Below are positions 53,793-62,181 of a DNA stretch of 64,000 bases, piece by piece. Origin of the DNA: DAIDKA01 sp963726995 (GTDB lineage: Bacteria; Pseudomonadota; Gammaproteobacteria; Steroidobacterales; Steroidobacteraceae); contig CAVSEP010000007.1 in the NCBI GenBank assembly GCA_963726995.1, positions 744,001 through 808,000 of the forward strand. The letters run 5' to 3'. The notes under the pieces were generated by a model. That model ran no database searches. It saw nothing but the letters and a program-made list of their open reading frames with translations, and was not told the DNA's origin. Numbering within the stretch: position 1 is the stretch's first letter; every line of letters begins with the position of its first letter. The position numbers and the translations under genes are program-made.

Positions 53793-55223
53793 CTATTGAT
53801 AGCCGAACAGGCCCCGGGACTTGATGGCCTGCGCCACTTCCGGCGGAACCATGCTTTCCCATTCGGTGTTGCCGGAGTTTATCTTGCTCAGGACGTCCGG
53901 CGAATAGATGCTCAGGTAGGTCTCATTGGCATCCTGCAGCTGCACGATGCAGCGCCTGGACAGCAGGTAGCCGTACAGCTGGCGCAGCGATTCGCCCACG
54001 TCCACGTCATTGACCGTCACCAGCTTGCCGGTCTTCTGGTCCATGTAGGGGTAGATGTACAGCCGCAGATTGTTGCGGAACAGCCTGCCGAAGCTTTCCA
54101 GGATGCCGCCGTCCAGGCGCGTGTAATAGGACTCGTCGAAGATCGCCTCGAGGTTCATGGCACCCATCGCCAGGCCGATGCGGCGATTGGTATAGCGGAA
54201 CAGGTAGGCCGCCAGCCGGTAGTACTCGGCGAAGTCCGAGATCATCACCGTGTGGCCGGTGGCAGCCAGCACTTCGGCCCGACTGATGAAGTCCTGCAGA
54301 TCCACCGTGCCGTCGTGGGTGAGGCTGCTCATGGTGATTTCCATGAGCGAGATGGTCTCGCCCGGCTGCACGTCCTGGCCTTCGGCCTCGAACGCGCGCA
54401 GCGCGGAGCGCGCCAGGTCGAGGTTCACATAGGTCACCGGACGGAAGCGTCCCCGTTCGACCAGCACGGGCCGCTTGTGCAGCACTTCGGAGGGCTGCAG
54501 CACCTTGCCGTCGGCGGAGAACATGGCGGCGCCGGTGAGGCCCAGCTGCACCAGCCGCAGGCTCATGACCCGGTTGTCGACCTGTTTGAAATCGGGGCCC
54601 GAGAACTCGATAAGATCGATCTCGATGCGATCGGTGCTCAGGCCATCCAGCAAGGATTCCACCAGCCGGTCCGGATCGTTGTCGAAATACTGCGCGCCGT
54701 AGATGAGATTGAGGCCGACTATCCCCAGCGCCTCCTGCTGCAGGGCATTCTCGATATCCAGCATCCGCACATGGATGACGATCTGGCTGCTGTCGGCCAT
54801 GGGCCGCGGCTGGAACTTGATGCCCAGCCAACCGTGGCATTCATTGTTGCCGCGGAAACTGCGCGCCGAGACGGTGTCGGCGAAGGTGAAGAAGGCGGTG
54901 GTGGTGCCGCGGCCGGCGACCAGCCGCTCGATGTTCAGCCGCTGCTCGTAGTCGAGCATGGACTGCAGGCGCTCGCGGCACACGTACCGGGCGCAGGGCC
55001 CATAGATGGCGTCCGAGACCTTCATGTCGTAGGCCGAGATGCTCTTGGAGATGGTGCCGGCCGCACCGCCGGCGCGGAAGAACCAGCGGACGACCTCCTG
55101 GCCTGCGCCGATTTCCGCAAAGCTGCCGTAGCAGCTGGGATCCAGATTGACCTTCAGCGCCTTCTCGCGCGGGGTGACCGGGTGATCATCGGCGGCGTGC
55201 CCGAGCAGGGTTATGCCATTCAC
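53793..55223 (-). CDS. Conserved protein of unknown function, 476 residues
   Basis: It is soluble, with no signal peptide or membrane segment. Recognisable stretches are ARYVCRERLQSMLDYEQRLN, IFDESYYTRLDGGILESFGR and YIYPYMDQKTGKLV. I recall homologues in Xanthomonadaceae with uninformative or mistaken names. The repeated I/L-rich segments suggest an alpha/beta fold. No catalytic motif is identifiable. ATG at 55223 has GGAGTT upstream (AAGGAGTTCC). Confidence 0.75.
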   Translation of the reverse strand: MNGITLLGHAADDHPVTPREKALKVNLDPSCYGSFAEIGAGQEVVRWFFRAGGAAGTISKSISAYDMKVSDAIYGPCARYVCRERLQSMLDYEQRLNIERLVAGRGTTTAFFTFADTVSARSFRGNNECHGWLGIKFQPRPMADSSQIVIHVRMLDIENALQQEALGIVGLNLIYGAQYFDNDPDRLVESLLDGLSTDRIEIDLIEFSGPDFKQVDNRVMSLRLVQLGLTGAAMFSADGKVLQPSEVLHKRPVLVERGRFRPVTYVNLDLARSALRAFEAEGQDVQPGETISLMEITMSSLTHDGTVDLQDFISRAEVLAATGHTVMISDFAEYYRLAAYLFRYTNRRIGLAMGAMNLEAIFDESYYTRLDGGILESFGRLFRNNLRLYIYPYMDQKTGKLVTVNDVDVGESLRQLYGYLLSRRCIVQLQDANETYLSIYSPDVLSKINSGNTEWESMVPPEVAQAIKSRGLFGYQ

Positions 55224-55642
55224 GTCGGAACTCCTTCCAAGGAACTTCTAATCCGCGACCGCACGCCGCACCGCGCGCGCTCTGCCCACTCACCCGCCCC
55301 CTCCAGGTCAGCCTCGAGTCCTAGGATAGCCGAGACCTCGCGGCATAAGATTTCAAAACCGCCACAACGTGAGATGCACCACGTTAGCGCTAACTGCGCG
55401 CGACGCCCCGGGGCGGCATCACCCGGGGTCCCCCGCTGCCCCGGGCGGCCGCTGACCGAAAGCCGGGAAAGCCAGAACATGGTAGGAATATCAATTAGTT
55501 GCGCAATGTGCCGCCGCCCGGCGGCGCGTGCCGGGGTGACCGGGTGTCAAGGACGGATCCAGTGCTTCGGACCGCGCGAATTCTTGCCCCGGAATTGGGG
55601 TATATTTTCCGCCGCGATTCCGCCCTGCCTTGGAGACGGCCC
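55224..55642. other. Intergenic region, divergent, no gene seen
   Basis: It separates the minus-strand unknown gene from the plus-strand aldehyde dehydrogenase. An AT-rich TATATTTT stretch at about 55600 may belong to the aldehyde dehydrogenase promoter. I could not identify a reliable -35 or a conserved RNA. Confidence 0.4.
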
Positions 55643-57073
55643 ATGAATGCCCAGCTGCAGACCTATCCCGCATCCGAATTCCACCTGCTCATCAACGGCC
55701 GGCTGGTGGAGGGTGCGTCGACATTCGATGTCATCAACCCCGCCACCGAGCAACTGCTGGCCACCTGCCCGCGTGCCGACATCAATCAGCTGAACCAGGC
55801 CGTCGCCGCCGCCAAGGCCGCCTTCCCGGCCTGGTCGGTCACGCCCATTGCGGAGCGGCGCCGCCTGCTGCTGAAACTCGCCGACGCGCTCGGTGCCTCG
55901 ATGGACGACATCGCCCGCATCCTCACCCAGGAGCAGGGCAAGCCCTTAGGTGCCGCCAAGTATGAAATCGGCGGCGCCATTCACATGATCCAGACCTTCG
56001 CCGCCATGGACCTGCCCTCCAAGGTGCTCAAGGAAGGGGATGGGTCGCGCATCGTGCAGCACCATGTGCCGCTGGGTGTCGTGGCCGCCATCACGCCGTG
56101 GAACTTCCCGGTCATCCTGCTCATGATCAAGCTGGCCCCGGCGCTGCTGGCCGGCAACACCGTGGTGGTGAAACCCGCCCCGACCACGCCGCTGTCCACG
56201 CTGCGCTTGGGCGAGCTGTGCGCCAAGATCTTCCCCGCCGGCGTCGTCAACGTCATCACCGACGTGAATGACCTGGGCAACAACCTCACCTCGCACCCGG
56301 ATGTGGCCAAGGTCGCCTTCACCGGCTCCACCGCGACCGGCAAGAAGGTCATGGCCAGTGTCGCCGCCACCATCAAGCGACTGACCCTGGAACTGGGCGG
56401 CAACGATGCAGCGCTGGTGCTGGACGACCTGGACCCGAAGAAGGCGGCCGCGAGCCTGTTCGCCGGCTCCATGGTCAACAGCGGCCAGGTGTGCCTGGCC
56501 ATCAAGCGCGCCTATGTGCCCGACTCCATGTACGACGCCGTATGCACGGAGCTGGCGAAGCTCGCCGATGCGGCCGTGGTCGGCGATGGTCTGGATCCGA
56601 ACACCCAGTACGGGCCGGTCCAGAACGCGACGCAGTTCAAGAAGGTCAATGAGTACATCGAGGATGCGCGCAGGCACGGCAAGATCGTGGCCGGCGGCAA
56701 ACCGCATACCGGCCGCGGCTACTTCGTGCGCCCGACCATCGTTCGCGACATCCCGGACAACACGCGCCTGGTGCAGGAAGAGCAGTTCGGTCCGGTGCTG
56801 CCGGTACTGCGCTATTCGGACCTGGACGATGCCATCTCCCGCATCAATGCCAGCGAGTACGGCCTTGGGGGCACGGTGTGGTCGTCCAACGACCAGCGCG
56901 CCTACGAAACTGCGCTGCGCATCGATTCCGGCACCGTCTGGGTGAACAAGCACCTGGATCTGCCCGTCGACGTGCCGTTCGGCGGTGCCAAGCAATCAGG
57001 GTTCGGCGCCGAGATGGGCCAGGAAGGGCTCGAGGAGTTCACGCAGTCCAAGATCATCAATCAGGCCATCTGA
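55643..57073 (+). CDS. NAD(P)-dependent aldehyde dehydrogenase
   Basis: Oxidises an aldehyde to the acid. ITPWNFPVILLMIKLAPALL, FTGSTATGKKVMA (cofactor), LELGGNDAALVLDD (general base Glu near 250) and VNSGQVCLAIKR (nucleophile Cys near 283) are all intact. Length 476. The sequence is closer to AldA/betaine or semialdehyde dehydrogenases than to the PuuC type; it could provide the dehydrogenase step missing next to puuB. ATG at 55643 has GGAG eight bases upstream. A terminator follows 36 bp after the stop. Confidence 0.9.
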   Translation: MNAQLQTYPASEFHLLINGRLVEGASTFDVINPATEQLLATCPRADINQLNQAVAAAKAAFPAWSVTPIAERRRLLLKLADALGASMDDIARILTQEQGKPLGAAKYEIGGAIHMIQTFAAMDLPSKVLKEGDGSRIVQHHVPLGVVAAITPWNFPVILLMIKLAPALLAGNTVVVKPAPTTPLSTLRLGELCAKIFPAGVVNVITDVNDLGNNLTSHPDVAKVAFTGSTATGKKVMASVAATIKRLTLELGGNDAALVLDDLDPKKAAASLFAGSMVNSGQVCLAIKRAYVPDSMYDAVCTELAKLADAAVVGDGLDPNTQYGPVQNATQFKKVNEYIEDARRHGKIVAGGKPHTGRGYFVRPTIVRDIPDNTRLVQEEQFGPVLPVLRYSDLDDAISRINASEYGLGGTVWSSNDQRAYETALRIDSGTVWVNKHLDLPVDVPFGGAKQSGFGAEMGQEGLEEFTQSKIINQAI

Positions 57074-57108
57074 TTCGGCTGATCCGGCCGCTGTCCGGCA
57101 GCGGTGAG

Positions 57109-57139
57109 AAGGCGGTGCCCGCAAGGACACCGCCTTTTT
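57109..57139 (+). terminator. Rho-independent terminator of the aldehyde dehydrogenase
   Basis: AAGGCGGTG pairs with CACCGCCTT (57128-57136) around a 10-base loop and ends in five T. It lies between two convergent genes. Confidence 0.85.
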
Positions 57140-57147
57140 CCTTGGTC

Positions 57148-58824
57148 TTACTTGCCTGCCGCCGCCGGCGCTGCGGCAATCAGGTGGGTATCGCTCGGAC
57201 CCATGCCCGTGATCACGATGACCACCGCATCGTCGCGCGTCTCGGTGTAGTGGGCCGTGGCGGCCGGCTCGGTGTAGTAGCTGCCCGGCGGCAGCATCTT
57301 CAGCGCCGCGGGGTCGCGCTTCTCGCCGTAGCCGACATACAGCGTCCCGGATACCACGTACACCGTGCGATTGTCGCGATGGCTATGCGGCGGCACGATG
57401 GTGTGCGCCGGCAACGTGACCTGCACGGAATACACGCCGGGCTTGGTGGAGTCGCCGTTGAGGGTGAGCGAGGCCGGCCCGGGGCGCGCCGGATTCTTCG
57501 GCGCCTGGGCGGCGAGCGCCTGGATGTCCTGCGGTGCGAGCCGGATCTGCGGCTCGGCAACCTGCGCTTCGGCCACCGTGGTCGCAGGCGCCGCCGGCTC
57601 GATCCTCAGCAGCGCGCCGTCATCCTCATCCGTCACGGCGTACAGCAAGCCGTCAGGCCCCTGACGCACGTCGCGGAAACGCTGATGCAGTTCGGTAAAC
57701 AGGGTCTCCCGACGCAGCTCTTCCATCTTCGGGTTGAACACCAGCCTTTCGAGGCCCCCGGTGCGCGGAATCTCACCGCGGCGCGCACTGGTCACGAACA
57801 GATTGCCCTGCCAGGCCGCAAACTTGTCGCCCGTATAGAAGGTCAGCCCACCGGGGGCGATGGATGGCAACCAGACCACCAGCGGCTGGTCGATGCCCTC
57901 GGCTACCGGAGATTCGGAAATGCGCGGACCGGCATAGTCGCGTCCGAAGCTCACCTTGGGCCAGCCGTAGTTGTGGCCCGCCAGGATCACATTCAATTCA
58001 TCCCCGCCGTTGGGACCCTGCTCGGCGTTCAGCACCACGCCGCCGGGACTGACCGTGAGACCCAGGTGATCGCGATGGCCGATGGAGAAAATCTCGCCAC
58101 GGGCGCCGGCGGTGTTCACGAACGGATTGTCCTTCGGGATGCTGCCGTCATCGCGCAGCCGCAGCACCTTGCCGTAGGCGGTATCCAGACGCTGGGGGGC
58201 GTCATCGAAGGGTCCGCCGGTGGTCATGTAAACCAGGCCATGGCCGTCGAAGGCCAGGCGCGAACCGCTGGTGCTGCCGGAGCCGGCCAGGTACAGCTGC
58301 TGCACATGGGTCAATGCATGTCCCACCAGCTCGCCACGGAACAGGGATACCCGGCTTTCCTGGCGCACCGGCGGCTTGGCATCCGCCGGCGGCGGATTGC
58401 CGGCCTGATTGAAAGTGAAATAGACCAGGTGATTGTGGGCGAAGTCCGGATGCAGGGCGACATCCTGCAGGCCGGCGTTGCGGAACGCGGGCGTCGCGGG
58501 CAGCCCCTCGATGGGCGCCGGATCCAGCTGCGCGCTACCGCCGGCCGCATTGTGGATCAGGCGTATGCCCGCGCCGCGCTCCGAAACGAGCGCATCGCCG
58601 GAGGGCAGCAGAGCCACGGCAAAGGGGTGACGCAGGCCGTGCGCGACCACCACCACTCGAACCTTGTGCTGCTCTGCGGTATCGAACAGGTAGGCCGGCT
58701 GTGTCAGCGTGACGGCCTCGATGCCCAGCGGCGCCTGCTGCGCGTGTACGGGATGGAAAGAGGATGCCAGTGTGACACCGGCCAGTACCTGCACTCCGCG
58801 CGCTATCCAGTATCGCCATCGCAT
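57148..58824 (-). CDS. PQQ-type sugar dehydrogenase fused to a C-terminal cupin
   Basis: It has a signal peptide (GVQVLAGVTLASSFHPVHAQ). The propeller matches soluble glucose dehydrogenase/YliI: HGLRHPFAVALLPSGDALVS, GLQDVALHPDFAHN, FSIGHRDHLGLTVSPGG, NGGDELNVILAGHNYGWP and ARRGEIPRTGGLERLVF. A cupin (about 455-545) ends the protein, with PPHSHRDNRTVYVVSGTLY supplying His residues. Substrate unknown. It may bind PQQ and a metal. I do not know of a named family with this exact fusion. Confidence 0.84.
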   Translation of the reverse strand: MRWRYWIARGVQVLAGVTLASSFHPVHAQQAPLGIEAVTLTQPAYLFDTAEQHKVRVVVVAHGLRHPFAVALLPSGDALVSERGAGIRLIHNAAGGSAQLDPAPIEGLPATPAFRNAGLQDVALHPDFAHNHLVYFTFNQAGNPPPADAKPPVRQESRVSLFRGELVGHALTHVQQLYLAGSGSTSGSRLAFDGHGLVYMTTGGPFDDAPQRLDTAYGKVLRLRDDGSIPKDNPFVNTAGARGEIFSIGHRDHLGLTVSPGGVVLNAEQGPNGGDELNVILAGHNYGWPKVSFGRDYAGPRISESPVAEGIDQPLVVWLPSIAPGGLTFYTGDKFAAWQGNLFVTSARRGEIPRTGGLERLVFNPKMEELRRETLFTELHQRFRDVRQGPDGLLYAVTDEDDGALLRIEPAAPATTVAEAQVAEPQIRLAPQDIQALAAQAPKNPARPGPASLTLNGDSTKPGVYSVQVTLPAHTIVPPHSHRDNRTVYVVSGTLYVGYGEKRDPAALKMLPPGSYYTEPAATAHYTETRDDAVVIVITGMGPSDTHLIAAAPAAAGK

Positions 58825-58876
58825 GCTGCTCTCCCCCGTTTCGAATGCCGTGATCAGCCGCGAGTGTACCCCAAGC

Positions 58877-60786
58877 TCAAAGCTGTCCGCGCACGCCCAG
58901 GAACATCCCGAGTGAGGGGTGCAGAAAGCCCACCGGCTCCTGGTAGTGCCGATCGAACAGGTTATCGATGCGGCCGAAGAGACTGAGCGCGGGCAGCAGG
59001 GTGTAGTTCACCGCCAGGTTCACCGTGCTGTAGCCGGAAGCCCTCATCCGCGGCACGGAGAAGTCACGATTCCCGTCGATCCAGTCACCCACGTAGAGCA
59101 TCGTCGTATCCACCGAGAGCGCGCTGTTGACCTGCCAGGCGGCAGTGACCGAGGCCTTGTGCCGGGGGCGACGCAGCAGCTCCTGGTGCAGCAGCGCATC
59201 GTCGGCCTGGGTGAAGGTGTAATCGGCCCGCAGGCGCAGTGTCCGCAGCGGCTCCCAGGCGATGAAGGCCTCCGCCCCCTGGGTGATCGCACGACCGATA
59301 TTCGCGTACGTCGTACCCGTCACATCTGCTGTGATGAGATTGCGGATATCGTTGCGAAACCAGGTCACGCCGGCCTTGACCGATCTGCTGAACAGGCCCT
59401 GTTCGAACCCCAGGTCGTAGCCCGTGATGGTCTCGGGCTTGAGATTGGGATTGGCGAAAAAGTACGGCGCAAAGTCCTGATAGAGCTCCCCCAGCGTCGG
59501 GGCCTTGAATCCCGTTCCCGCGCTCGCGGAGAACCGCGTGTCGGATTCGCTGATCACATAGGCCGGCGCAAGACGCCAGGTCACCCGGGAGCCGAAGCGT
59601 TCATTCTCGTCGTAGCGCAGGTTCAACGCGGAGTACAGATGCTCGCCCAGGTGCGACTGCAGTTCCACCGCCCCCGCATTGTCGGTGACCTCGGCCCTGA
59701 TGGGTTCGTGGATCGCATCCCGGGCGTGCTCCGCCGCCAGCACGACGGTTGCATCGCTGCCCAGGCGCAGCGCGCCTTGCCAATCGACCTTCAGGCGATC
59801 ACCGGTGTTGACGGATGCCCCGAAGTTCGGATCCAGGTTCAGGGTCCAAGCACTGGAGTAGGCCACGCCCAGGGTCTGGTCCAGTGCGCCATCGAAGCTC
59901 AGCAGGTGCCCGCTCAGGCGGGTGTAGTACTGGGAAGTATCGCTCTTGCTCTGCATGGTCGCGGGCGGGCTGGGAAAGGAGAACGGATCATCGCCGGTGA
60001 AGGCGTAATGCGCATCCGTGAAACGGCCAACCAGGTTCAGATCGAATCCGGGCGTCACGCTGAACCCCAGGCGGGTGGACGCGCTGAGGTTGTCTTCATA
60101 GTCATTGATCCGCGCCACGCCGGGCACGACCGCCAGCAGCAACAGCGGCGTCACCGGCGTGCTGCCCGAGTGCAGATGTTCGACATTTGCCGCGTACTGA
60201 AACTGGTCGCTCGAACCACCCAGGGAGAGGGTCTGGTTGAAGGTATGAAACGAACCGCCTTCGAGACTTCCGGCGAGACTGAAGGGACCCTTGCCCGATT
60301 TGGTCGTGATGCTGATGACACCCCCGATGGCATCCGATCCGTACACTCCGCTTTGCGGACCGCGCAGCACCTCGATGCGCTCGATGTCCGAGGCCAGCAG
60401 CTGGCCGAAATCGAAAGTCGCACCCGCATTGCTCGGATCCCCGACATCGATGCCGTCGATCAGTACCTTGGTGTGATTGGAGTTCGTGCCGCGCATGAAG
60501 ACCGAGGTCACCGCACCCGGCCCGCCGGATTGCACGATGTTGAGGCCGGGCACGAGCTGCAGTACCTGCGGTACGGTGCGCAGCTGTTTCGCGGCGATGT
60601 CCTCCGCGGTGATGACCGTGACGCTGCTGCCCAATTGCGATCAGCGGGCGTCGCGATACGCGTGGCGGAGACCACCAGGGTTTCGAGCGGCGCATCGGTG
60701 GTTGAATCGTCGGCGGCCAAAAGCGGCGGCGACAGGATGGCGAGGCAGACGGCCCCGGCGACCGGAGCCAATGAAAACTTGGGCAC
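58877..60786 (-). pseudogene. btuB: TonB-dependent cobalamin receptor BtuB-like, one frameshift
   Basis: The signal and TonB box (LETLVVSATR) are read from GTG at 60786, with GGAG six bases upstream. A one-base shift near 60635 leads into the plug domain (SSVTVITAEDIAAKQLRTVP, VFMRGTNSNHTKVLIDGIDV, VLRGPQSGVYGSDAIGGVI) and a 22-strand barrel ending LFDRHYQEPVGFLHPSLGM-like. A cobalamin riboswitch sits upstream, so vitamin B12 or a cobamide is the likely substrate. The shift separates the signal peptide and TonB box from the barrel. Confidence 0.88.
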
Positions 60787-60799
60787 TGTATTCTCCGCA

Positions 60800-60822
60800 G
60801 CAACGACACAAAATGTCGTCGC
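60800..60822 (-). promoter_or_regulatory. Hairpin next to the btuB ribosome site
   Basis: GCGACGACA pairs with TGTCGTTGC around a 5-base loop, one G-U pair. It ends 3 bases before GGAG, so it could control access of the ribosome after the riboswitch. Confidence 0.5.
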
Positions 60823-60865
60823 AGCGGATCTCCCGCAGCTCATGACACACCCCGGCCAGAAGCAT

Positions 60866-61043
60866 GGACGACGGCACAGGGCTGGTCTCCTGACTCCCGG
60901 GTCGCCGTTCTCGTCCGCCTTCCCGAAGCCCTCAGGCCCAGTGGCTCAATTCATGGACGATCACTCGCCGGTCACAGTTGCGGGGGCAGCCGCGGCATCA
61001 AACCGCGTTCCCATTCGAATCCCCTTGCGGGGAACCCTGCGCG
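60866..61043 (-). promoter_or_regulatory. Cobalamin riboswitch
   Basis: On the minus strand the diagnostic elements occur in order: a GGTTCC-type start, GCCCCCGCAACTGTGACCGG, CCACTGGG, GGGAAGGCGG, ACGAGAACGGCGACCCGGGA, and GTCAGGAGACCAGCC with a GTGCCGTC end. This is the B12-element layout. Binding of adenosylcobalamin should lower expression of the downstream receptor gene. Confidence 0.93.
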
Positions 61044-61083
61044 TTCACTAACGGCCGAAGTATACACCGGGGCCGAGCGGCCG

Positions 61084-62181
61084 CTAACCGGCCTTGAGCA
61101 GCCGCAGCAGCTCGGCTTCGCGCTGCGGCGCAAGGCCCGCCCGCAGGCTCTGCTGCGCCGCCGGGCGCTGCTTCTGCCAATCCAGCGTGTCGCGGATGGT
61201 CTGATCCAGGGTCCGGAATCGCAGACCATGACTGACGGCCCGTGCGGGGCTCACCAGCGCCGCACCCGCCAGTTCGCCCACGGCCGCATTCCAGATGGGC
61301 AATCCGCCGCTGTCCGTGGCGTCATCGCCGAGCAGCTTCTGCGCCGTCAGAAAGGCGACACTCGCCCACACGAAGCGAGTGTCGGCGCCGGTGATGCGGC
61401 GGCACGCTTCCAGCAACGAGCCCATGCTCACGGCGCGCGGCGGCAGGCAGATGTTGTAGCGCCCCGCCAGGCGCTGCTCGACGCACAAGCGAACGTAGTC
61501 GGCCAGATCGCGCACATCGATGAACTGGATGGGATCCGCGGGGCTGCCCGGCGCCAGCATGTCCCCGCCCCTGGCCACCCGCACCGGCCAGTAGGTGAAC
61601 CGGTCGGTCGAGTCCCCGGGCCCCGCGATATAGGTGGGGCGGATGACGGTGGCGTGCAGTCCAAACTTCTTTTCCACGAGCTGCTCGCACAGCGCCTTCA
61701 GCCCGCCGTAGGACTCGCCGGTGACCTCCTCGGTGTCCGGATTCGCAAGGTGGGCCAGCCGGTAATTCTCATCGATGTTCGGCTTCGCCAGGTCCGCGTA
61801 AGCCGAAATGCTGGAAATGAAGACGTAGTGTGCGACGTGTCCGTGCAGCAGCTCGGTGGTGAGCCGCACCTGGCGCAGCGTGTATCCGGAATTGTCGATG
61901 ACGACATCCCACTCGTGCCCCTTGAGCGCATCGATCCGGCCGTTGCGATCACCGATCAGTTGCGCGACTCCCGCCGGTACCTTGGCCGCCTGCCGACCGC
62001 GATTGAACACCGTGACCTTGTGGCCGCCGGCGATGAGGGCCGCCACGAAGTGCGGACCGATGAATCCCGTGCCGCCCAGAATCAGCACCCGTGCCGGTGC
62101 GGGCGCGGCGCGTAGCGCCTTTGCGCCCAGCGCCGAGAGCGTCGTGGCTCCAGCCATGAGGGTGACTTCGCGTCGGTTCAT
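61084..62181 (-). CDS. Twin-arginine-exported NAD-dependent epimerase/dehydratase
   Basis: An N-terminal Tat-like signal (NRREVTLMAGATTLSALGAK) precedes an extended SDR. VLILGGTGFIG is the cofactor loop, ISSISAYAD carries the catalytic Ser, ESYGGLK carries Tyr and Lys, RPTYIAGPGD is the specificity loop. This places a folded, cofactor-bound reductase in the periplasm. Substrate unknown. It overlaps pgm by 4 bp. Confidence 0.86.
   Translation of the reverse strand: MNRREVTLMAGATTLSALGAKALRAAPAPARVLILGGTGFIGPHFVAALIAGGHKVTVFNRGRQAAKVPAGVAQLIGDRNGRIDALKGHEWDVVIDNSGYTLRQVRLTTELLHGHVAHYVFISSISAYADLAKPNIDENYRLAHLANPDTEEVTGESYGGLKALCEQLVEKKFGLHATVIRPTYIAGPGDSTDRFTYWPVRVARGGDMLAPGSPADPIQFIDVRDLADYVRLCVEQRLAGRYNICLPPRAVSMGSLLEACRRITGADTRFVWASVAFLTAQKLLGDDATDSGGLPIWNAAVGELAGAALVSPARAVSHGLRFRTLDQTIRDTLDWQKQRPAAQQSLRAGLAPQREAELLRLLKAG

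Noticed and set aside
53157..55646. Plus-strand frame of 829 codons
   Set aside because: Antisense to gloA and the 476-residue gene; no motifs.
58919..61051. Plus-strand frame of 710 codons
   Set aside because: Antisense to btuB and its riboswitch; no family.
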